Source: Metallyticus violacea (lineage: Eukaryota; Arthropoda; Insecta; Mantodea; Metallyticidae). From it: DNA of 64,000 nucleotides. The DNA is taken from assembly GCA_030762175.1 (NCBI GenBank), contig CM060831.1:77054001-77118000 (forward strand), read 5' to 3'. The notes beneath the pieces were generated by a model. It was not told where the DNA came from. It worked only from the letters and a program-made list of their open reading frames with translations, and did not search any database. This document shows, piece by piece, positions 20,483 through 32,541 of the stretch. Every line of letters begins with the position of its first letter. Position 1 is the first letter of the stretch. The position numbers and the translations under genes are program-made.

Positions 20483-20722
20483 GGGATAGCTGGGGTTCGA
20501 ATCCCGCCAGGACCGTCCTCCCTGACTGAGGGTTTTTCCAGGTTTTCCTCCTCCTCATAAATGGCAAATGCCGGGAAGGTACCCTAAACTTAGGCCTGGA
20601 ACGTTTCCTTCCTTAAAAAAAAATCCTTTCCCAATATATCATTTCATTTATCATCAGTGTCCACCGCCTGTGGTGCCTCAGTAGTACAAACGGGCGTTAA
20701 ACCCATTCAAAAAAATTTAAAA
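20483..20722 (+). mobile_element. SINE family 2 copy a, head truncated
   Basis: Opens with a B-box-like GGGGTTCGAATCCCG, then CCAGGACCGTCCTCCCTGAC, TTTTTCCAGGTTTTCC, GGCAAATGCCGGGAAGGTAC, CATTTATCATCAGTGTCCAC and GGGCGTTAAACCCATTCAAA. The A-box half of the tRNA-like head is missing. It matches 30690-30952 throughout but not family 1 beyond the B box. Confidence 0.8.
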
Positions 20723-20734
20723 TATATATATATT

Positions 20735-21048
20735 TTAAAGAGGGAGGTTTACTTTGCAAATGTTCCCAGGGAAGCTGTGGATGCAAAGTTTCCAAATCGG
20801 TGGATAGGACGGGAAGGTCCTATGAAATGGCCAGCTTGGTCCCCCAACTTGATGCCATTAGACAATTTCTCTGGGGCGCAATGAAAGATCAGAAACTATT
20901 AAGAACTCCCAACAACACAGAGAAGATGAAAGAGCGTATTACTGGGGCGTGTGCAGCAGTATCTACAATCTGTGCAACGCTCACTTGTTCAATGCATTCA
21001 CAAGTGTATTCGGCAAACGGTCGTCACATTGAACATCTGCTGAGGTGA
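20735..21048 (+). pseudogene. Tc1/mariner-type (IS630) transposase, C-terminal fragment
   Basis: Plus-strand reading gives FPNRWIGREGPMKWPAWSPN followed by LMPLDNF, then, after a frameshift near 20870, FLWGAMKDQKLLRTPNN and a tail ending NGRHIEHLLR. This matches the end of the DDE transposases common in insects, where FPxRWIGRGGPxxWPxRSPD and LTPLDFFLWG surround the third catalytic acidic residue (D of PLD, present) and the protein ends near GGRHxEQLL. Catalytic N-terminal parts are absent here. No inverted repeats were found. Confidence 0.8.
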
Positions 21049-21415
21049 CACAGTTTCATCAGATATGGCGTTACTGATTACTGAGTGCGTTTGCTGTGCT
21101 GGATATAATTTACAAACATGAAGTTTCATTGAGCTATAGGCCACTGTTTAGCAAAGTAAAACCATTTCTGTTATCACTAATTGGACCTCTAGTTTTCAGT
21201 TCGCTAGAAAAAACGCACATGTTCCATTTAAATAACTACAACTTTGAGTTGTAAGCTATATATATACTTTTCAGGATTGTGCGTACCCTCCCATTATTGT
21301 TGTGCCCCTGACATGCGCAACCAGTTTTTCCAAATCTTCTTTCATTTCTAAAATATTTGGGGTCGCTGAGTTACGTGAGACACCCAATATATATATTGTT
21401 TGAATTCTGAAACAT

Positions 21416-21467
<52 letters not shown>

Positions 21468-22019
21468 GTATCAGATTTCTATTTTGTTTTAGGATCAACG
21501 TGAGCAAGAGGTTAGCCTAAGATCGTTTTGGTCCGTAGCTTTGAGCCTAGGTTTATTGAGCTGGAAATAATCATAAAATTAACGACAAATGTTCCAATAT
21601 AGCCGAGTGCATTACATTTTTATTTTTTGTTTGCTTATATTATTGCGAAAGGCCGAATATTGGTTTCTGTTGTTTATGGTTACTTCTACAGTTCTAATTT
21701 AATAATTTTCTGAAATATGGCGCCATGTCGATATGATAGTAAAATTATTTTTTTTTTTGATTTGAAATGGAAACTTACAATTAATGAGCACAATTTACTC
21801 GGTTCTGAAAGGGTAAAAAAAATGGAAATATTAGGTTGATGATGGATACAATAAGACAAGTTTTGTTTTTAGGTTGTGCAGGATTTAAAATATTAATAAA
21901 TGATCATAGAAACGCACTTCGAATTTTACACTTCTAAAAATATGAAAAACGAAATATAGTGAAGAAAATCTGTGCTCAAGAACAACAATTCAGCGAAAAT
22001 TTTAAACTTGTTTTCACAG
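21049..22019. other. No supported gene; (AT)n at 21418-21462
   Basis: A minus-strand stretch at about 21275-21400 (SATPNILEMKEDLEKLVAHV) has coding-like composition but matches nothing I recognise. A 44-bp AT microsatellite lies at 21418-21462. The remainder is AT-rich without features. Confidence 0.45.
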
Positions 22020-22029
22020 TTTTAGCGTC

Positions 22030-22332
22030 TTTGATTTTGATTGATTGATTTATGGACGCTCTTTAACATCTGAGGTCATCAGCGTCCCATTCAACTCCGG
22101 GCGTGAAACGTCCGACAAATTTTGCTCGGAGGCCTCTTCTTTCAGGCTTGAGGTTCTTTTTCGTGCCGTAAATGTACGACACGGGACCCACGGCTTTACT
22201 TTCCTTCCGAAGGAAGCCATACTTAGGATTTTTACGCCAGAAAAAATCCATCGATCCTGGCCGGGTTCGAACCCGCGTTTTGGGTGTAGGAGGCAAGTAT
22301 GGTAACCACTACACCACCAGGACCAGCACCAA
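22030..22332 (-). mobile_element. SINE family 1 copy d, full length
   Basis: Reverse orientation with a complete head (A box TGGTGTAGTGG, B box GGTTCGAACCC) and body. The tail is TTTTGATTGATTGATTTAT in plus orientation, i.e. an AATCAATCAAAA tail. A perfect 10-bp TSD (TTTTAGCGTC) is at 22020-22029 and 22333-22342. One of the closest copies to copy a. Confidence 0.92.
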
Positions 22333-22369
22333 TTTTAGCGTCATTTAGAAAACAATTACAGTAATTGCT

Positions 22370-23110
22370 GAAAATGTCGACCGCTTACATCCCTTCAGAG
22401 ATTGCATCGGCACATAATGTGGGACACATGGTCAGGGAAAATGTCACAATGCTGTCAAACGTTCCTATCAAAATAGGGCGCAGTCCCCACATGCTGAAAC
22501 ATTTTACATAATTCTAGAGGGACGTTTTCTAGTAATACAGGCAGTAAGTTAATGAAAAATTTGCTCATTTAGCCGCAAAGGAAGAAGGTGCGCCACACAA
22601 TGTGCCCCCCCATTGAACCTGCGCTGACTAGGTGTCTCAACACGGCCATGTCGATTTTCGTAATCCCATGTGTGGCTGGTTGCTCCAGTGGTTGAGCATA
22701 AGCTCATTTCTGGTGAAGGTGGCTCCGTCGGTGAACAGCAATGAGGAAAACAAGTGTGGATTTTCACTACGATGATCTAACGCCCAGTTGAACGACTGTG
22801 ATCGGGGAACGAAGTTCACTGGTCCCAAGGTCTCTTACTTCAGAACGTGAAATTAGTGGGCCGTTCCTCCCCAAACTACTACTGTTTGTGTTCATTGCAC
22901 GAGTACTCGTTGATGGATGAGCCGTCAGTCTGTCGAAAACTTCTTGTTCGAAGCCCGAGCGTGTAGGTTTCGATTTCTACCAGCATTCGGTCTATGAACT
23001 GACAGGGATCCAGTTCTCACAGAGGCCGATGGATAGACTGAAAGGTGATACGACGAAGATGTCTTCTATTTGCATATCTTCCTCGTACAGCTGCGCGGCT
23101 ATGGTTGCAC
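22370..23110 (-). pseudogene. Tc1/mariner-type (IS630) transposase, N-terminal to central fragment
   Basis: Minus-strand reading across frames gives QLYEEDMQIEDIF and a helix-turn-helix-like EQEVFDRLTAHPSTSTRAMN (cf. the EEEVLxxVxExPSTSTRxIA pattern of insect transposases), then ENPHLFSSLLFTDGATFTRN (first catalytic Asp in FTD kept, the next Glu changed to Gly), SNQPHMGLRKSTWP, and MFQHVGTAPYF (cf. FQxDGAPxHF; the catalytic Asp position reads Val). Multiple stops and frameshifts. It covers the parts that the 20735-21048 fragment lacks, but on the opposite strand. Confidence 0.8.
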
Positions 23111-24300
23111 TCCTCTAGCTTTACATTACATTACAGGCATATCACAAGCTCTGCAAATGAATAATCATTATGTTTTACTGCGCGTAGAATTGTAAACGAT
23201 TCGCTATCCAAAATGTAAGGGTGGGCAACAGGCAAACGTACGAAGTAGTGAAATGGAAAATTAGTTCGCGTTCGCAAAACTTTGTTTCCCTTTACCTTGA
23301 TGACAATCATTACCACGGAGTACTTTTAACACTTTTATTGAGATAGTGTTGAAGTTTATAGTTATTAATTTGCTATTGTGCTAGATGCTACGATTTAATA
23401 TTCTGGAAGTGAAAAATAAGTAGAATATCGAATAGTGGAATTATTCAATATTAATATATTTCTATGTCACAAACTATTGTATATAATGTGGTAAAGCAGT
23501 TAACCTAAATGTGTTCTCAGTAAAAACAATAAACATAAATTACGGGAGATGTAAGAAAATTAAAATACAAAAGAATGAAATGTAACCCTATTGCTACAAC
23601 CTCACCAATCATACATTTCTCATCCAAGCCAGGATTTCAAAGCTGGGTCCTCTAGGAAGATAGGACTCAAGTTTCATGCCAATTGATGGGATAACTCACC
23701 TTTAGTATCACTGAGCATTGAATTACAATAGCTACTAAAACTATGTTTGTAGTTGTTAATTTCTAAGACATATAATGCAGTAATGAATTAAACTTATTTC
23801 CTCTGGTAACAAGAACCTTTTGGATTGCCAGCTATTATAAAACTATTGTTTCAGATCAGAAATTTGCAATGTTGGAAATGAAATCAACATTTTGCAAGAT
23901 TCTGGCCATTACAAGATTCTTGGTACCAACACAACATTAGATTTGCCTGATGATGCAAAAAAAAAGTTGTTTACACAGTAGTTATTAAATGAAAATTTAG
24001 GAGCATTTCCAAATAGTTGCAAGTGTCCAGAAGAATGAAAATACTTGATCCCTCGTCTGTTTTTCCATGTTTCAAGTTAGAAATTCCTGCCAGAAAAGTT
24101 GCTCCTGTATACACTTAAAATCATACCATTTATAAAACATTAGAATAACAAGTGATTTTTGTGAGAAACACCTGTATCTTCTGATTTTTCATGAGAATAC
24201 TTCAAAAGAGCATGTAAATAAAAACTATAATACTGACATTTGTAATGGTTAATGTACTGTTTTAGAAATATTTTTTCATTCTAAACACTGCACTTTTGTG
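23111..24300. other. No recognisable feature
   Basis: AT-rich intergenic sequence without coding, RNA or repeat signal that I can name. Confidence 0.5.
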
Positions 24301-24339
24301 GTTCAGGAAAGGGCTCACTGTTTTCCAAAAAGTCCTAGA

Positions 24340-24860
24340 AAGTCATTTTTTTTCCCAAGAGGTAAAGATAAGCAAAATAGGCTAAATAGACAAATTTTTT
24401 GCCCCATTTAATTTAAAATAATAGGCTATGATAGGAAAAAAATTTCTCACATTTTTGCAAAAGGCAAAATAGGATATGATAAAGGGAAAGATTAAAAATG
24501 TTAATTTTGTTTCCAACAGGTAAAGAAAGGCTAGGATAAGTAAAATTCTGCTCATTTTTTTACACACACACACACAAAACCCATCGAAGAGGCTAAGTAA
24601 AATATGCAACCGCCTCCCAAAAGGCAAAATAAGATTTTTTATGCATATACAAAAGTAAAGATTGATATAATTTTGCTAATTTTTTTCCAAAATGTACACA
24701 TTGGCTAACATAGGCAAATTTTTAGTTGTTGTGCCCAAGATAAGACAAACATTTCCCCTTCCCCTCATTAGGCTAAGATAGGCAGTGATAAGCAAACATA
24801 TTTTGCTTTTGAGGCTAACATTAGCATTGATACAAGTGCAACCCAAGGCTGGCCTCAAAC
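24340..24860. repeat. Degenerate short-period repeat (GGCAAAATAGGCTAAGATA-like)
   Basis: Variants of AAAGGCAAAATAGG, GGCTAAGATAGGCA and GTAAAGATTGATA recur about ten times at irregular 30-80 bp spacing, separated by T-rich AATTTTTTTCC stretches. It looks like a very old tandem array. A (CA)n run lies at about 24562-24575. Confidence 0.6.
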
Positions 24861-25192
24861 AATGGCTGCTGCCATGTTGGTCATCAAATAATTGAATCAA
24901 TATTTAATTGGTTATGCTGAAGTTTCTTGCTAACACCTTGCATATTGTCACTAGTTGCCTGTATTAGGAGTTTAGTTATATATTGCAGCATGTACATCTA
25001 CAGCCTTCCTGCTCGCTCTTGCAAAAAATTTCAGACAAATACAACTTAAAGGTTGAAAAATTTCCCAAAAATAATACCACTATTATCTCTGCTCTGGAGT
25101 ACTATCTTGTGGTTTTTCCCATTACATTATTTATCACCAATAAGCTTCAAATACTGATTTATGAGGATGGTTTTATAAGTAATCCCGTTTTC

Positions 25193-25380
25193 ATATTAAT
25201 AGAAGGAAACAACTTCTGTATGTGTGGCTATAAAGTTCAAAAATCTGATAGTAGCATACACCTTCACCTAGGAATATGTTTTAATATTAATAGAGGGCAA
25301 CAACAACTTCTGTATGTGTGGCTATAAAGTTCAAAAATCTGATAGTAGCATACACCTTCACCTTGGAATATGTTTTAATC
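25193..25380. repeat. 94-bp tandem duplication
   Basis: Two adjacent copies (from 25193 and 25284) share ATATTAATAGA, AACTTCTGTATGTGTGGCTA, TAAAGTTCAAAAATCTGATA and GTAGCATACACCTTCACCT almost without change; the second has a 3-bp CAA gain. The low divergence means a recent duplication. Confidence 0.9.
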
Positions 25381-25618
25381 ACAATGCCCACCTTCTTTGT
25401 ATGCTAAACTCAGACTTGTGCAGTGGCATAACAGTGAAAGGTTGGGCCCCGCTGCAAAGTTTAACAAAATTATGCATGTTCAAGCATATAGGTTCAGTAG
25501 TATGTCTTCGACTGTGGAAAATATAAATTGGTTGACAGGATCTTGGAGGAGTATGAGGGATTAAAATTTGCCTCCTATCTTTGTTATTGTCATTGATGTT
25601 GCTGCTGTTGCTCCTGAT

Positions 25619-25619
25619 A

Positions 25620-25652
<33 letters not shown>

Positions 25653-25673
25653 GTTGTTGTTGTTGTTGTTGTT
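25619..25673. repeat. (TTA)n-(TTG)n compound microsatellite
   Basis: About eleven ATT units pass directly into about six GTT units. The same compound order occurs at 30556-30639. Confidence 0.95.
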
Positions 25674-25819
25674 ATGTTGGTGCAAGTGTAGGAAATCAGG
25701 AAATAAAGTAGAATTATTTCCTAGACACTATGTATATGGTACATTGCCTACCTCTAAAATTTGGCACAGAAACCCTGTAATATGTACAATCCTTGGGGAT
25801 CATAGGAAGCAGCGAAGTT

Positions 25820-26880
25820 GTTTAGTATTCTTTGAGGCAAAGTTTCTCTACTTCAATCATGTCAATTCGTGTTCTCTCACACTCAATACTTAAAATACTG
25901 AGCTCACTTAATCCTGCTTGTGACACATGTTTTTATTAGTTTTAATTTTGGAAAGAATCGCTCAGCTGATGCAACAGTTGCAGGTAGAGAGATAAATAAA
26001 ATGAAAGCAATACAAACGTCTGGTACACTTGATGCTAAAGCAAATTTTCGATTAGCAAGAAGTGTGCCAATTCTCAAACAGACTATTTGTCTTTTATTTT
26101 TTAATGCACTTTTGAAGCACTGTAACTGAAATGAGAAATCTTCATTAAGTCTTCAACATACTGCAGTGATAAATTTTGAATTTACTATGTAATTCTTGAT
26201 CTTTTGCAGTAGACAGAAACTGTGGGGTGTTTACACTGAACAGATCACTTAAGCATTTCATAGATGTTCAAAAAAACTTTTCAGATGCATTTCTAACAGG
26301 GTCATTTAGAACTAGATTCAAATTATGTGCACCACAGTGAATAGCTCCTTTTGTTCAATCCTTGCTTTTACTTCATTATAGGTCCCGGACATATTTAAAT
26401 TTTTTTACAGTGAGTTTTTCCTAATTCTTTTCTAAGCTAGATTAGATACTGACAATGTGATAATGCCATTAATTGTGCAATCAAGAATTTGTTTCCATAG
26501 ATTAATTTATTTCTTTAATTCACATTCCAGATCACAATCTACAACATCTTCTCCTTTCCAGACCTTATAAACAACACATGCTTCCAGATGAAAAAGAGAC
26601 ATTTTTTGTGTTAAACATATTTTTGATAAGCCCTGCCAATTAAGAAAGCTTTTTACTCGAGGCAAAATGAAAACATGCTGAACTCCTATTAGCAAATAAC
26701 CAGCATGACTCATAATAAACAAAGTCCCATTTTCTAGAATAACAGAACCATTCTCTTGTCCTGTTTAACTCAGATTTTGTTAATTTTTCATAGTAATTAA
26801 TGGAGAAACTTCTATTATTTTGCTTAGGAGATCTTTCAGAAATGTACCTTGGGGTTGTGCAATATCATGCCTTTGTGTTG
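25820..26880 (-). pseudogene. hAT-family transposase relic (ZMYM1/DUF4371-like)
   Basis: Minus-strand blocks in order: REWFCYSRKWDFVYYESCWL followed by FANRSS (TTF-type zinc-finger region, about 26790-26680), GAIHCGAHNLNLVLNDPV (RNase-H-like core, about 26350-26300), and the C-terminal hAT dimerisation region LPATVASAERFFPKLKLIKT (about 26000-25940) followed by LSELSILSIECERTRIDMIE. These match the ZMYM1-like lineage of hAT transposases common in insects. Frames change repeatedly and stops are frequent. No terminal inverted repeats or 8-bp TSDs were identified. Confidence 0.85.
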
Positions 26881-27664
26881 TCATTTAAAATATCTGGAAA
26901 ATTACTGTTCATAACTAGTTTTAAGTAGCTTCATTTTGAAGGAGGGGAAAAAATGAAGAGAAAAAAAAAGGATTAAATGAAAAAGAATAAAACACAACAA
27001 TTGAAATGCTATAACTAAGCTATTTTTAGTCTAATATTGTCAGTGACAAGGGACCAGAATCAAACACTATGTTTCATTTCTACCACTGTACTAGACTTGA
27101 TATGAGATCCAGCCTAGCGACACTGCATCTGGTTCAATCATGCTGCAGCAATGGAAAAATAAACAAGTACATTCACCATTCACGAAATGTAACCTAAATA
27201 TGCTTTGTTGGCAGCATGCGGTGCAGTGACAAATGGCTGGTGGTTGTTAGTTTTCAATTCTTAATTTGCTTATTGTTGACATGTATAGGTGTGTTCAATG
27301 AAAGCTGTGATTTCTTTTACTGCTTTGTATTCTTTTTTTCTCCATTATGATGATTTATTTACATTTTTATTCTGGTTTTTATTTTCAAACTTTTCGATTT
27401 TTGCTAGCAGCGGCTCCCTAGGACCTCTGCAGAGTCTTAAGTTATGCCATAGCTTATGCGATTATTATCTTCACTTCATTCCATTCACTGATAACTTGCT
27501 TCATTCACATACAGCAAATACCTCTTTAGTACCAGACTAAGATCATAGACAATTTGGTATTCTCCTTGCAATATATTAAAAAATTATTTTCATTCATAAT
27601 CATAAAGTTTAAAAAATGGTTGGAAAGAAATAATTGTTTCATATTACATAGGCAAATAAATAAC

Positions 27665-27699
<35 letters not shown>

Positions 27700-27984
27700 A
27701 ATATTTTCACTTTATCAGTGCCTTCATTTTCCAGTAAAAATATTTAAATATTCATCTTTGGAAATTTGCTGTTTATTTTGTCAATTTCCTAATACAGTTT
27801 GTTTTATTTTTCCTTTTTATTTGCTGTTCAATTAGTTGTGCTTATTGCAGAATTTTGATTATTTAGCATATACTGAAATGTATATAAAGCTGGTCCTGGT
27901 TTATAAATATGGATATCTGGAACATCAGATCCATCATAAATTTTTTCCATTCATATATGTATAATTTAAGTAGATTTTAGCCCT
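26881..27984. other. No supported gene; (AAAT)n at 27657-27702
   Basis: AT-rich. It may include the eroded N-terminal end of the hAT element, but no convincing motif remains. An AAAT microsatellite of about 45 bp is present. Confidence 0.5.
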
Positions 27985-28300
27985 GATCACCCCGTTGGTC
28001 TAGTGGTTAGCAATGTTAACTGCTGGCCAGGAGACCCAGGTTCGATTCCTGGTGCCTGCTTGGGAATTTTTCAAAGTTAGGGAGGAGATTTGGAACCAGT
28101 CTCATGAGGACAATTTCGAAGCTTCCTGCTAGAGAGATGGCATTCTTTGATTACAAGCTGCATGATAGGCGACCTGCAGGGTTCCAGCATACTGACCTCT
28201 GTCAATGATGTAAGATGGAGGTATAAGAAGCAGAGGTCACAGCAGCAGTTCAAGGCTCACTGCGGACTGTAGTGCTGAAGAAGAAGAAGAAGAAGAGTAT
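27985..28300 (+). mobile_element. SINE family 3, tRNA-derived, (GAA)n tail
   Basis: The tRNA-like head begins CACCCCGTTGGTCTAGTGGT, with a perfect A box (TGGTCTAGTGG, about 27998-28008) and B box (GGTTCGATTCC, about 28040-28050). A ~230-bp unrelated body follows (AGTCTCATGAGGACAATTTC, GGCGACCTGCAGGGTTCCAG), then (GAA)n at 28277-28297. It differs in body and tail from families 1 and 2. The head could pass for a tRNA gene, but there is no proper acceptor stem. No clear TSD. Confidence 0.8.
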
Positions 28301-30289
28301 AGCTCTTGATGATCCTATTTATATTCTGGATGCACATCAAAGCATGCTTCACTTCCTTAAATATTAAGTGAATTAAATTTATATAAATCTTTTGCCACTC
28401 TAAACAAAAACTATTTCTCAAACAATCTATCTTTCAGCTGAAATTATCTTTTTATAATGTATTGCAGTAAAAATTGTGCTCAACATAAGCTATAACACTG
28501 AATACTCTCTTCCATATGTTTCTTTTTTTCCTTCTACAAACTATATGTGAAATTGGGATGAGACATAATGTTATTTAAAACTAATTTTCTCCAATTTCAT
28601 ATTTGACAAGTTTTTATTGCAATAAAGAAAGTAACTGCAAACTCTGATTATTTATTTTCCATAGGCAATAGTAACTTTAAAATTAAACAAATGTCAAAAC
28701 ATTTCATGAAAAATCTTTTGGAATTATTTTTAGTAATTAAAAAAAGAAAATGGATAAACACATAACAACTTCATATATGAGAAATTATTACATTACTGGA
28801 ATATTCCATTCATGGAATAATAAATCATTATGTTTCTTGTTTTCTTGCCATTCAGTTTCTATATGTTAGTCAAAATAAAATACATGAATTTTTCCATCAA
28901 ATCCAATTGGAAAAAAATTGACAGTCCTTGGATATGCTGTCTAATACCATACAAATAAGGTTTTTCATATATTGTTAAAACATGGTGCTTAATTTATCAA
29001 TATAAAATTTGCAATAAAATTATCATTTCAAGAAAAGCAGTGATATTGATTATACAGTTTTATGCAATATCAAAATAAACCAATGTGAAACGTCAAGAGA
29101 GTTTAATATATTGACATGCTTTTAGAAGTTTTATGTTTAATTCAACAAGATAAACCAAGTTGTTTGTATTGTTACATGTGGGCAATGTCTGTGCACAGAA
29201 TATTACTATTTTAGCAATTCTCAGTTTCATTCCTGAAAGATATATTTGTATTGCCTTCTTCACATAGGACTCTCATATAATTGCACATTTAATTGCAAAG
29301 TCTTGTATTTTAAAAGAAAGAGATTCATAAAAACTTTCATAGCATATGGCCTAAAATAAGTATATCACTTTGAATTGCAGCTGTGTAAAAAGTTGTTTTC
29401 ACATATGATTTAAGATTTACAATTCACATATTAAAAAGTTACAATTCAAGCTTTACAATTTTGCTTCTGTTCAGGTTTTTTGATAAGTTAGTAAAATTAT
29501 TGGGTCTCTGATTACTATCTATATTGGTAGTGTTGCTAAAAGTAATTGCTATTAATATTATTTTGAGAAAAAGCCTATGTCTAATATTTACACAACAATT
29601 ATTAACAACAATAAATTAACATTGCTTGACAATGATTACTTTTCATGTGCAATGTTAAATTAGTAAACCAAGTTAATATCACCTCTTAGATTTCTGTGTG
29701 CACTTAAGTGTTCCCAGTAACAAAGCACGTTTTCCTTTCAAATTTAAATGAAAGTGAAGTCCTGAGACAGTAGGTCCACCAATATTATTTACAATTGTTC
29801 ATTCTTTTCTGTTTAACAAATGTAGCAACTAACTATCCATCAGTGCATTGCTACTCCAAAACTAAGGTGAGCATAAAAGTTACTGTATCATATTACATTG
29901 TTTTAAAAATACTCAAGTGCGAATAAGAAAAATAATGCTTGCTGGTACTGCAAATGTACCAACAGCTATTTTTTCCTCCTTTAACTAGGCCTCAATTTGC
30001 TAGCTTTTAAAACCATGGAAGTATAAACATTTGCCAGCATACAAAGCTGACAGAATATTGGAAGTATGCTAATGGCTTTGACTTTACATGGAACATCAAA
30101 AAGAGAACATTCAATTAATCTACCCAACACACAGCAATGCAAGTGCTTTAGATGATCATCAACTTGTAAACTGATACTAGTTACCATAAGTGTCAATCTT
30201 AACACTGCATTGATTTCACCAAGTCAGCTACACTATATTTTGGTAGCAGGAAATCCAGTCCATGTTCTCAGACAACCAGGTAAAGCTCA
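28301..30289. other. AT-rich sequence downstream of FAM107, possible 3' UTR
   Basis: No coding signal. It lies immediately 3' of the FAM107 stop codon on the minus strand, so an unknown part may be 3' UTR. Several minus-strand AATAAA hexamers exist but none can be singled out. A 74-codon frame at 29981-30205 is not supported. Confidence 0.5.
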
Positions 30290-30385
30290 TCACTTTGAGT
30301 CCATTCTGGCTCGCAGCTTGGCATGAACTTTCATAAACTCTGGCTCTCCTGGTCTGCACTTTTCTGCCTCTTCTGATTTTTCCAA
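30290..30385 (-). CDS. Fam107: FAM107-family gene, last coding exon
   Basis: Encodes the C-terminal 31 residues plus TGA (30290-30292). Residues include EKSEEAEKC, PGEPEFMKVHAKLRARM and DSK. The PEFxKVxxxLRR-like segment is the conserved FAM107 (DUF1151) C-terminal signature. The acceptor is a pyrimidine-rich tract ending TTTTAG at 30386-30387. The exon joins exon 2 in phase 0 (ACG|TTG). The vertebrate family (FAM107A/DRR1, FAM107B) comprises small coiled-coil proteins, and FAM107A binds actin; I infer a similar class of role only by homology. Confidence 0.88.
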   Translation of the reverse strand: MEKSEEAEKCRPGEPEFMKVHAKLRARMDSK

Positions 30386-30550
30386 CTAAAAGAAAAATAA
30401 TCTCAATCTCAGAAAATACAATTTTTTAAAGTATACAACTACAAATTTAATTGGTATATATAAAAAGTCCTTACTTAATTCTCAAAACAGAAAAAAATTT
30501 ATTTTGTGTGGATAATGTTGACTTTTGTGATAAATTAATTTTGGAAGTGC

Positions 30551-30555
<5 letters not shown>

Positions 30556-30636
<81 letters not shown>

Positions 30637-30639
30637 GAT
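30556..30639. repeat. (TTA)n-(TTG)n compound microsatellite
   Basis: About 15 TTA units followed by about 11 GTT units. It creates a spurious poly-Ile/poly-Val frame. Confidence 0.95.
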
Positions 30640-30689
30640 GCTATTTCAAATTGTTTTCCTTATACTTGTTCCCACACTAGATTTATTAT

Positions 30690-30952
30690 GGACAGAGGTC
30701 AGTGAGAGGGAGGTCTGGGTTTAATTCCCACCAGGACCATATTCCCTGACTTAGGTTTTCTCCAGGTTTTTTTCAGTCCTCATAAAGGGCAAATGCTGGG
30801 GAGGTACCCTAAAATAAGACCTGAAACACCTCCTTTATATATACACATATAAATTTTAAAAAAATTATAATCTCATTTCATTTATCATCAGTGTCCACTG
30901 CCTGTGGTACCTCAGCAGTAAAAATGGGCATTAAACACTATTAAAATAAAAG
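30690..30952 (+). mobile_element. SINE family 2 copy b, head truncated
   Basis: Shares with copy a the GGGTTTAATTCCCACCAGGA head remnant (decayed B box), CCCTGACTTAGG, GGCAAATGCTGGGGAGGTAC, CATTTATCATCAGTGTCCAC and GGGCATTAAACACTATTAAA. More diverged than copy a and without a recognisable A box. Confidence 0.8.
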
Positions 30953-32541
30953 CTTTATTGTTCCAAAATGGTAGCTTACAGCTGCTATGGTGAAGGCAGA
31001 AGCTTTAAGTATGTTTAATACTCTTAATGATAAAAATAATGATAAAAATAAAGAAAATAATGTTTCTAAAGGTAGGTAATATCTCCACAACCTTATAATT
31101 TTCCAATTATTAGATGGAAATTATATTGCAGACTACCTTATTTCTTGAACTTTTCAAATTTATTTTGAAGAAAAAGTGCCCATCTCTTACCCTTATAAAA
31201 TTGGCACCTTCCTGCATCATGTCTATCTTTTATACATAGCAGATTTTCCTTTGCACCAGTAATGTCACCAGTCTTTTTCATTGGTGACACTCTTACACTA
31301 TTCAGTCAAATGTCTTCCCTTTATTACTCATATATTGCAAGTGTAAGTTCATCAGTTTCAAATTTGTTTCCAAAAATGGTGAGTTAATATAAATACTGAC
31401 AAAACCCAAGCCAGTATTTTCCCTAAGTGCTATGTAGAACAACCTATTCAAATTCAATTTATTTCATCCATAATATCATACAAATGGAATGGACACATCA
31501 TGATATTTGTCTAATTATAATATTTATATTTACAGTTTTCCATATAGATTCTTCACATATTAACATATTTGGCAAAGTAGATGTACTGATTAAATGCATA
31601 CATTAGCATGTTGAAATATATGCATATAATAATGATTTATGTTTGTCCTTTGCATTGAAGTGGTTCAGTATGGCAGCTGGCTCTGTTGTAGGTGGCCCCA
31701 CATTGATGAGCCAAATTATGAAGAGGTTTCTGTATTGATTATGGGCTGTCTCAGTTTTGTTGCCAACTATCAGGCAGCAACAATTTCTGAGGGTGATTCC
31801 ATTCTCTTTTTGAGTGGGACTCAACAGGACTGGGAGAGGAATTTAAAGGTGTAAATGAGTATTTGATGTGATATAATATATAACAGTTTCATCTTACAAA
31901 TAATGTGGAAATGTCAATATATATATATATATATATATAATGATAACAATAGCAAATTAGTTTCTTTATATACCTAATGTTACAGATTCATACTATTTTT
32001 ATTAATAACAAAAAACCTATTATAATAATGCCTATTTTGCATATCGAATGTGGATTCATGCCATAAAAAATTATATTAATCCCTGCCTAGGAGCTGCAGG
32101 AGCTTGTCGCTGGTGGCAGGGCTTGTGAGTCTCTACGAATTATCAAGCTATACCGGCGGTAGCCTGCTACTGGTAGGATTGCCCATGCTGGGCAGGCCGA
32201 TGAGTACAGGCCAGACTAAGAAGCAACTGAACTTCTTCACTTCATCCACCTGATGCGACCTGCGCCATGGTGCATAGCATTTGGATGATGTGCAGTGAAC
32301 AGAGTCCCTGGAATACCAGGCGACCTTCAAGAGTATTTAGCCTTATCCAGGCATGCGGGGCTCTGCTGGGCGGACCACTTTCCCTAGCTTCTGGTGGAAC
32401 CTTAATGCAAACCATTCAGAAAACTAACAATCCACTCCTGCGGACCACACTTGTGAGCCCTCAGCAGCTGCAATTTCATCTCTTGATGAATAAGCTCCCT
32501 TGAGCAAACATCAGATAAGGAGAACATTAACTCTTTTGAGG

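Noticed and set aside
27985..28060. Functional tRNA gene (CCCCGTTGGTCTAGTGGTTA start)
   Set aside because: The acceptor stem does not close and a SINE body with (GAA)n tail follows.
29981..30205. 74-codon minus-strand frame downstream of FAM107
   Set aside because: Lies in the likely 3' UTR, no motif, weak composition.
28600..30289. Defined poly(A) site for FAM107
   Set aside because: Several AATAAA hexamers exist in AT-rich DNA; none can be chosen without transcript data.
30451..30705. Poly-Ile/poly-Val frame
   Set aside because: Translation of the (TTA)n-(TTG)n microsatellite.
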